Positions 52,201 to 58,200 of a DNA stretch of 64,000 nt are shown in pieces. Source of the stretch: Prunella strophiata (taxonomy: Eukaryota > Chordata > Aves > Passeriformes > Prunellidae); the NCBI GenBank assembly GCA_036583965.1, contig JAZBQD010000025.1:15772910-15836909 (forward strand). Direction: 5' to 3'. Position numbers and translations under genes: made by a program. Below the pieces are notes generated by a model. That model saw only the letters and a program-made list of their open reading frames with translations. It searched no databases and was not told where the DNA came from. Positions within the stretch are counted from its first letter, which is position 1. Each line of letters begins with the position of its first letter.

Positions 52201-55200
52201 TGGGTTCCTGTTCCAGCTCCCGAACCAGCCACAAGCCTCTTCTGCCACGGGCTGTTGGAGAGAAGTGGGGGACCTGGGGCAGGGCATCTCCTCTTCTCTC
52301 AGGAAAGAGACCCTTTGGGGAGATGGAGCTGGCAGCTGGGGGTGACACTGGAGTCTGTCTTCCCTCCCATGCAGGGGCCTCTACCTGACAGCTATCTTCT
52401 ACAAGGACTGACAACATCTTGGTGACTCACGAAGACCAGATCCCCGTGGTAGAGATTGATGACACCTACTCCTGCCTGCTCATGCAGGATTTTCTCTGGC
52501 TCACCAAGGTGGGTGGCTGAGGGACCTTGTGCTTGGGCAGAGGGCCAGGAGTGCCAAGGTGACCCAGGCAGGCATCAGGCAACACTGCTGCCCCTCCAGC
52601 CAGGACACTGGGGCTTGGCATTGCAGGCAGCTCATGGATTTACTTCTTGCTGGGGTTCAGCATGGACCAGGAAACTTCCAGGAAACTTCCAGGAACGGCA
52701 TTTCATCCCAACCCCTGGAAGCCCAAAAATGGGTGACAGACCAGAGCCACTGGGCAGGCTGTGTGCCAGGGTGGGTGGGCACTGCCTCTCCACAGGGATG
52801 TCAGTGGCTGTTGAACTGCTTCCCCTCAGCATCCTGCCATGGCACCTCTGCCTCTGCTGTAGGATGCACAGGGAGCTGCTGCCAGCTCCTCCAGTGTCAG
52901 CAGACTTAGGGAAAGGGCATCTGGGCAGCTCAGGGCCAAAATAATTTGGTGGGTGATCCTTATCTACTGATGGAGAGTGCTTTCTTCTCCCTCCCCACTT
53001 TGGCCAACTTGTACTCAAGCTTAAGGTTTCAGTCCTAGATGAAGATGGATGTCTGAGTGGACATGGCTCAAGGCTGCCCTCAGGTACAGGCTCTGGAGGC
53101 ACCTCAGTGCCTGTGGCACAGGGATTTATTTGCACCCCTGCTGAGAGGTGCTGCATGCTCATGCACATTCCTAACCCAACTCGGAGAGGCAAACGATTTC
53201 CCCAAAACCCTGGTGTGACCCAGCTGCAGCAGCAGTGACACTCTGTGGTGTGTGCAGGTGTCATGTATGTGGGATGAGATCCTGTGGCTGCGGCAGTGTG
53301 TCACCGTGTCCCAGTCCTCCTGCTCCTGCATCCTGCAGACGCGCTTCAAGATGCTGCTGGCCATCTCGCAGATGCAGGTGAGGGTCAGCCTGGGGGGGGA
53401 ACAAACACTTTAAGTGGGATGCTGGGGGCTGAGCTCCCGTGGGAGCAGCATGTGGATGTACCACAGTGGGGATAAACCCAGGATTTGCTGGCCATGACTG
53501 TGTGTCCCTGCCTCCTCCTCCCTGGCAGGACTCCGGCCGTGGGACAGTGAGGTGCCAGGTGTCATGGCAGGCTCCTGCAGAGAGGCTGGGGACCATCAGG
53601 GTGCTTTTCTGGGCAGACTGGTTTCCAGCAGGCAGCTGCTGGCACATCCCAGCTGCCCAGATCTACCGTGCCTCCAGGATGTCCCCTTACCCTCTGCTTT
53701 CTTCTGCCTTCCCACCCTATCACACAGGGGTTGCTGGGCATCCAGGACTTGGGGCAGGTCTTCTTTGAGCCCATCAAAGACAAACAGGGCAACATCCTCA
53801 TCGTCACCCTGAAGGAGGTGAAGACCAACCAGACCTTTGAGAGCGTCCGCTGGGTCCCCATCTGCAAGCTGCAGACCAGCCGCAAGTCTGTGTCCTCCCC
53901 CGAGGAGCCCACTGCTCTGGACACGCTGCTCATCTCCATCCAGGTGTGTGCTGGGGCAGGGATGGCAGTGGGCTCCCCTGGGAAACACTGGAAGGGTCAC
54001 AGCAGAGGGGGAGCAGAGCCCAGCCAGCCTCCAAAAATCCTGTTGTTTCAAGGGGAGGCATCAAGTTGGTGCCATCTTCAACCTGGCAGCACTAGGTTGT
54101 CTTCCTGTGCCGCTCCCCTTCTCCAGCTGGACTGGCTGTGCTACAGCATCAGCACAAGCCCTGCTGTGAGGACTTGCTCAGTCCAGCAGTGCCTTTGTTC
54201 CCAGGACAAGCTGGCTTATCACCAGCGGAGCAGCCATGCCCTCTCCCCGGGCCTCTACCTGGGCTACTTGAAGCTGTGCAGTGCCGTGGATCAGATCCGA
54301 GTGCTGGTGCCAGAGCAGCTCCCCAACATCCTGTGCCACGTCAAGATTCGCTCCAACCCCAACATCTCCAGGTGGGAATTGCAGGGCTGCTCAGCCAGGG
54401 CTGCCAGGCTGCTCTGTCCCACCCAAGCTAACAGCATCCATCACCTCCTGCTTCAGCAGCAGTGTAATATTCGCTCTTATCGCTGCCATGCAGCCCTCTC
54501 AGGCACAGGGTGGGGTTGTTAGGGTGTCCTCCGTGGGGTCAGGGCTGAACTCAACAATCCTTGTGGGTCCCATCCAGCTCAGCATATTCTGTGATTCTGA
54601 TGCAGCCTAGAGCAAACCAAGTTCCTTCTCTACCTCCACCTCTCCCAAACCTCTGGGGATGCTGGACTGTCTGGGAGAGGAACAGCCAAGCAAACACAGC
54701 TCTCAGAGAAATTGTGTCCACGTCCACCCAAAGTGCTCCCTCCTTCACCTGTCTGTCTCTGACCTTCTGCAGAGAGGAGTGGGAGTGGCTGCAGAAGATG
54801 GCCAGCGTGGAGGAGCCTGTTCCCACAGAGCCAGAGACTGACAGGTCCCAGAACCCCTTGTTTCAGGAGCTCCAAGTGGCCATCAAGGAGCTGATGACCC
54901 TGGTGAACATCCCATTGCAAGAGGTAGGGGCAGGAGCCAAGGTCTGGGCAGAGGGAGGGGATGGGGCTGTGAGCACGGTGCTGGTGGCTGCAGCAGACCT
55001 GCATGTCTGGCCCTCCTTGTGGGGCTGGAGCACCCAGATTTTAGTGCTGTGCAAACAGATGGGGAGTGGTGAGTCTTCCCTGCCCAGGGACAGTGTCCAC
55101 AGGAGCTGTTTGTCTTTCCCACACTGTACCCCCAAAGCAACAATGGCAAACCTGGGTTTGTTACTGCTGCCAGTGGTTTGGTCCTGGGCAGCACAAGACC

Positions 55201-58200
55201 AGCGCAACTCTGCCCCTCTAAAGCAGGCTGGTCCCTGGCAGTGCTGGGCTGGAGCTGCAGCCCCTGGGGCCAGACTGCATGGGGACAAACCTTCTTCCAC
55301 CATGACAAGTGTCTGCTGGGAAGCAACCCAGCAGCCCCAATGACAGGTATGTGCTTCTGGCTGGGCAGCTGGGAGGGCACCTCCTTGCTCATCACTGAGC
55401 CATTACTGGTGGCACATTTTCAACACCCTGCCATGGTGACTTTGACCAGAAGTTTTGAAACTTTTAGGAAAAATTAGAGAAGAAGTGATGAGATTATGCA
55501 GATCATGCCAGAAGCAAGGAGCCTCTGGTTGTGTGCTGAAGCTGCAGTGTTGCCTGGCTGCACATGGTCCCTGAGGACTACTCCATGCATGAGGACTGGG
55601 CAGAGGCCCCACCAGGTGATGTGTGCAGCTGTTACCTGCAGTATCTTCTTGCAGGCCAAAGACTTCCGCCTGTACAGCCAAGAGGTGCTGGACTTTGGGG
55701 ATCAGGTCTCCTTCCTGCTGCTGCTGCCTCCATCAGATGATGTCTGCACTGCTCCAGGCCAGAACAACCCCTATACCCCTCGCTCTGGCTTCCTTACACT
55801 GCCGCTGCAGATCTTTGAGCTGGGTGAGGAGAAGCAATGCCAAAACCCAGCCCTGCTGGTCCCCTCGTCCTCTGAGGCCTCCTTAGAGCTGGGCTGGGCA
55901 GTGGAGTGCCTAGAGTTCCCTCACTCCCTGGGGAGGAGGGATGGAGGGGTGTACTGAGGGCTGTCCAGGAGGACTAATGGACAGTGTTGCCTCCTCATCT
56001 TGGGTGATAGGGAGGAGGCTGTAGGGCATCCACAGCATGGGACCTCACGTTTTTCATCCCCCCCCTCCTTGTTTCCTCTCCCAGTCCACTTCTTCACGTA
56101 CAACCGGGAGTTCATCACACAGTACTGCCAGGTGTCCGCCCTGCTGGAGCTGGAGTCACTCCTCTCCCAACAGAGCCTCAGGGAGGCTTTCTCTGATGCT
56201 GAGCTCTCCACTGCCAAGCAGAGGCACCAGCAGGTTCAGGACTACATCCAGGTATGGGGTGGGAGGAGGCTCGACAGTGCCCCTTACGTGCCAGGACTCA
56301 GGCAGCAGCATCTGCACCCAGGCTGTTCCCTGTCTTGGTGGCCCCGGGGGATTTCTCTGATGCGGCTGATGGGCAGCAGCAGGCTGGTCTTTCATAGAAT
56401 GGTTTGGGTTGGAACAGACATTAAACCTCATCCAGTTCCACCTTCCACTATCCCAGGTTGCTCCAAGCCATGTCCAACCTGGCCTTGACACTGCCAGGGA
56501 TCCAGGGGCAGCCACAGCTTTTCTGGGCACCCTGTGCCAGGGCCTCCCCACCCTCACAGCCAAGAATTCCTTCCCAATATCCCATCTAACCCTGCTCTCT
56601 GCCAGTGGGAAGCCATTCACCCTTGTCCTGTCCATCCAGCCCCTTGTCCTGTCCATCCAGGCCCTTGTCCCATCCCTCCATCCCTTGTCCCAATTCCCTC
56701 TCCAGCTCTCTCTGGAGCCCCTTTAGGCACTGAAAAGGGCTCTGAGGTGTCCCTGGAGCCTTCTCTTCTCCAGGCTGCAGTTGCTTTATCAAGCATCTTC
56801 TCACTGCAATGCATTAAAAATCCCAAAGAGAGACCCAAAGTGCACATGCCCTCCTTGCTAGAAAAAGGCCTGCCAAGTGCATTTTAGGATGGGCTTGCAA
56901 AAGAGCATTCCACACTACCCCTGTCCCCAGCACCCCTGCTGAACCAGCAGCTGCACCTTCCTCCTACCTGAGAGCACTTTCTTTGTATTTCCTGGCTCAG
57001 GGATTCCCCCAAAGCTCTGGGGAGACGTTTGTGTACACACTCTGTGTTTTGCCATGGGACTTTCTTGTTGCTGTTGTTTGCTGTGTGAAAGGGCTCCCCC
57101 ATTTCCTCTGTTGGCAGCAAATGGAGGAGATCTGGCGAGAGATGCGCTGGATCATGGATGTCCTGCAGCATGCCCGCTACAAGCAGCCCTCCTGTGGGAT
57201 CTCTCTCAGTGGCTTCCTCAGCGAGGCCGGGGGGCCAGTGAAGGAGAAAACCCGATCCTCCTCGTCCCACCTTGACTACCTTCCATCCCCAGTGCTCTCA
57301 CCGGAGACCAGCCGCAAGCTCAACTCCGGTAAGGACCCGGCCGTGCCGAGCTCCTGCCTGGTGGGCTCAGGGGCTGCCCGTGCTCGGTGGGCAGGGGGTG
57401 GCTGTGCCCGAGGTGCTGGCTGGGCTGGAGCCGGCTACAGGGTGCAGGGCAGTCTGTCTCAGCCCTGCCTGTGCCGTGGCAGGCACAGGTGTGTGGCAAG
57501 GGGGTAAACCTCAGAGCTCCCCTGGATTCCACCTCAGCGGGGGATTCCACCCTCAGGCTGAGCCGCTCTTTGCTTCGCTCACCCCTCGCAGACTCGCACG
57601 GCCTGTCGGACGAGGAAGGCTCCTCGGAGGTGTTCCTGGCCACCGACAGTGACTACGACTCCAGCCGGGCGCAGAGCCCGAAGGAGCTGGACCTGGTGTA
57701 CTCCACCTCGGGGCCCGAGTGCTGCAGCCGGAGGGTGGCCCGCACGCTGCGGGACAGTGCCCCGGACGTCCTGCAGAGCCACGAGCTCAAGACCCCACCC
57801 CCAGTGCTGCCACCTCCAGAGGAGCCCCGGCCACCGCCCAAGCTCTATGACAGTGACTTTGTCCTGCCCAGCCGGCAGATCGAGCTGCTGCGCATCACGG
57901 AGAAGCGACAGGCGTACTGCGTTAGGACCAGCAGCCTGGACTTCCCCAAACCCCACTGCCCCGCCCCGAGAAAGTCCTGCCCCGGCTCCGTGGACAGCTC
58001 CCCGGCCGAGAGCAGGACCTCGGGCCACTGCGGCCAGCTCAGGCAGGGGACTGGCTCCACACCCAGCCCCGGACAGGGCTCCGAGCCCGCCTGCCGGACG
58101 CGCTCGGATGAGTGGACTCAGGACTTGCCAGAACAGCAGCCAGAGCAGCCTGGAGGCTTGGCCGACCAAGGGAAGAAGCCGGGCTCTGTCACCTTGAGGG

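Noticed and set aside
52409..52411. The TGA read as selenocysteine or programmed read-through
   Set aside because: The neighbouring four-base insertion changes the frame, so read-through would not restore the protein. The family has no Sec at this position.
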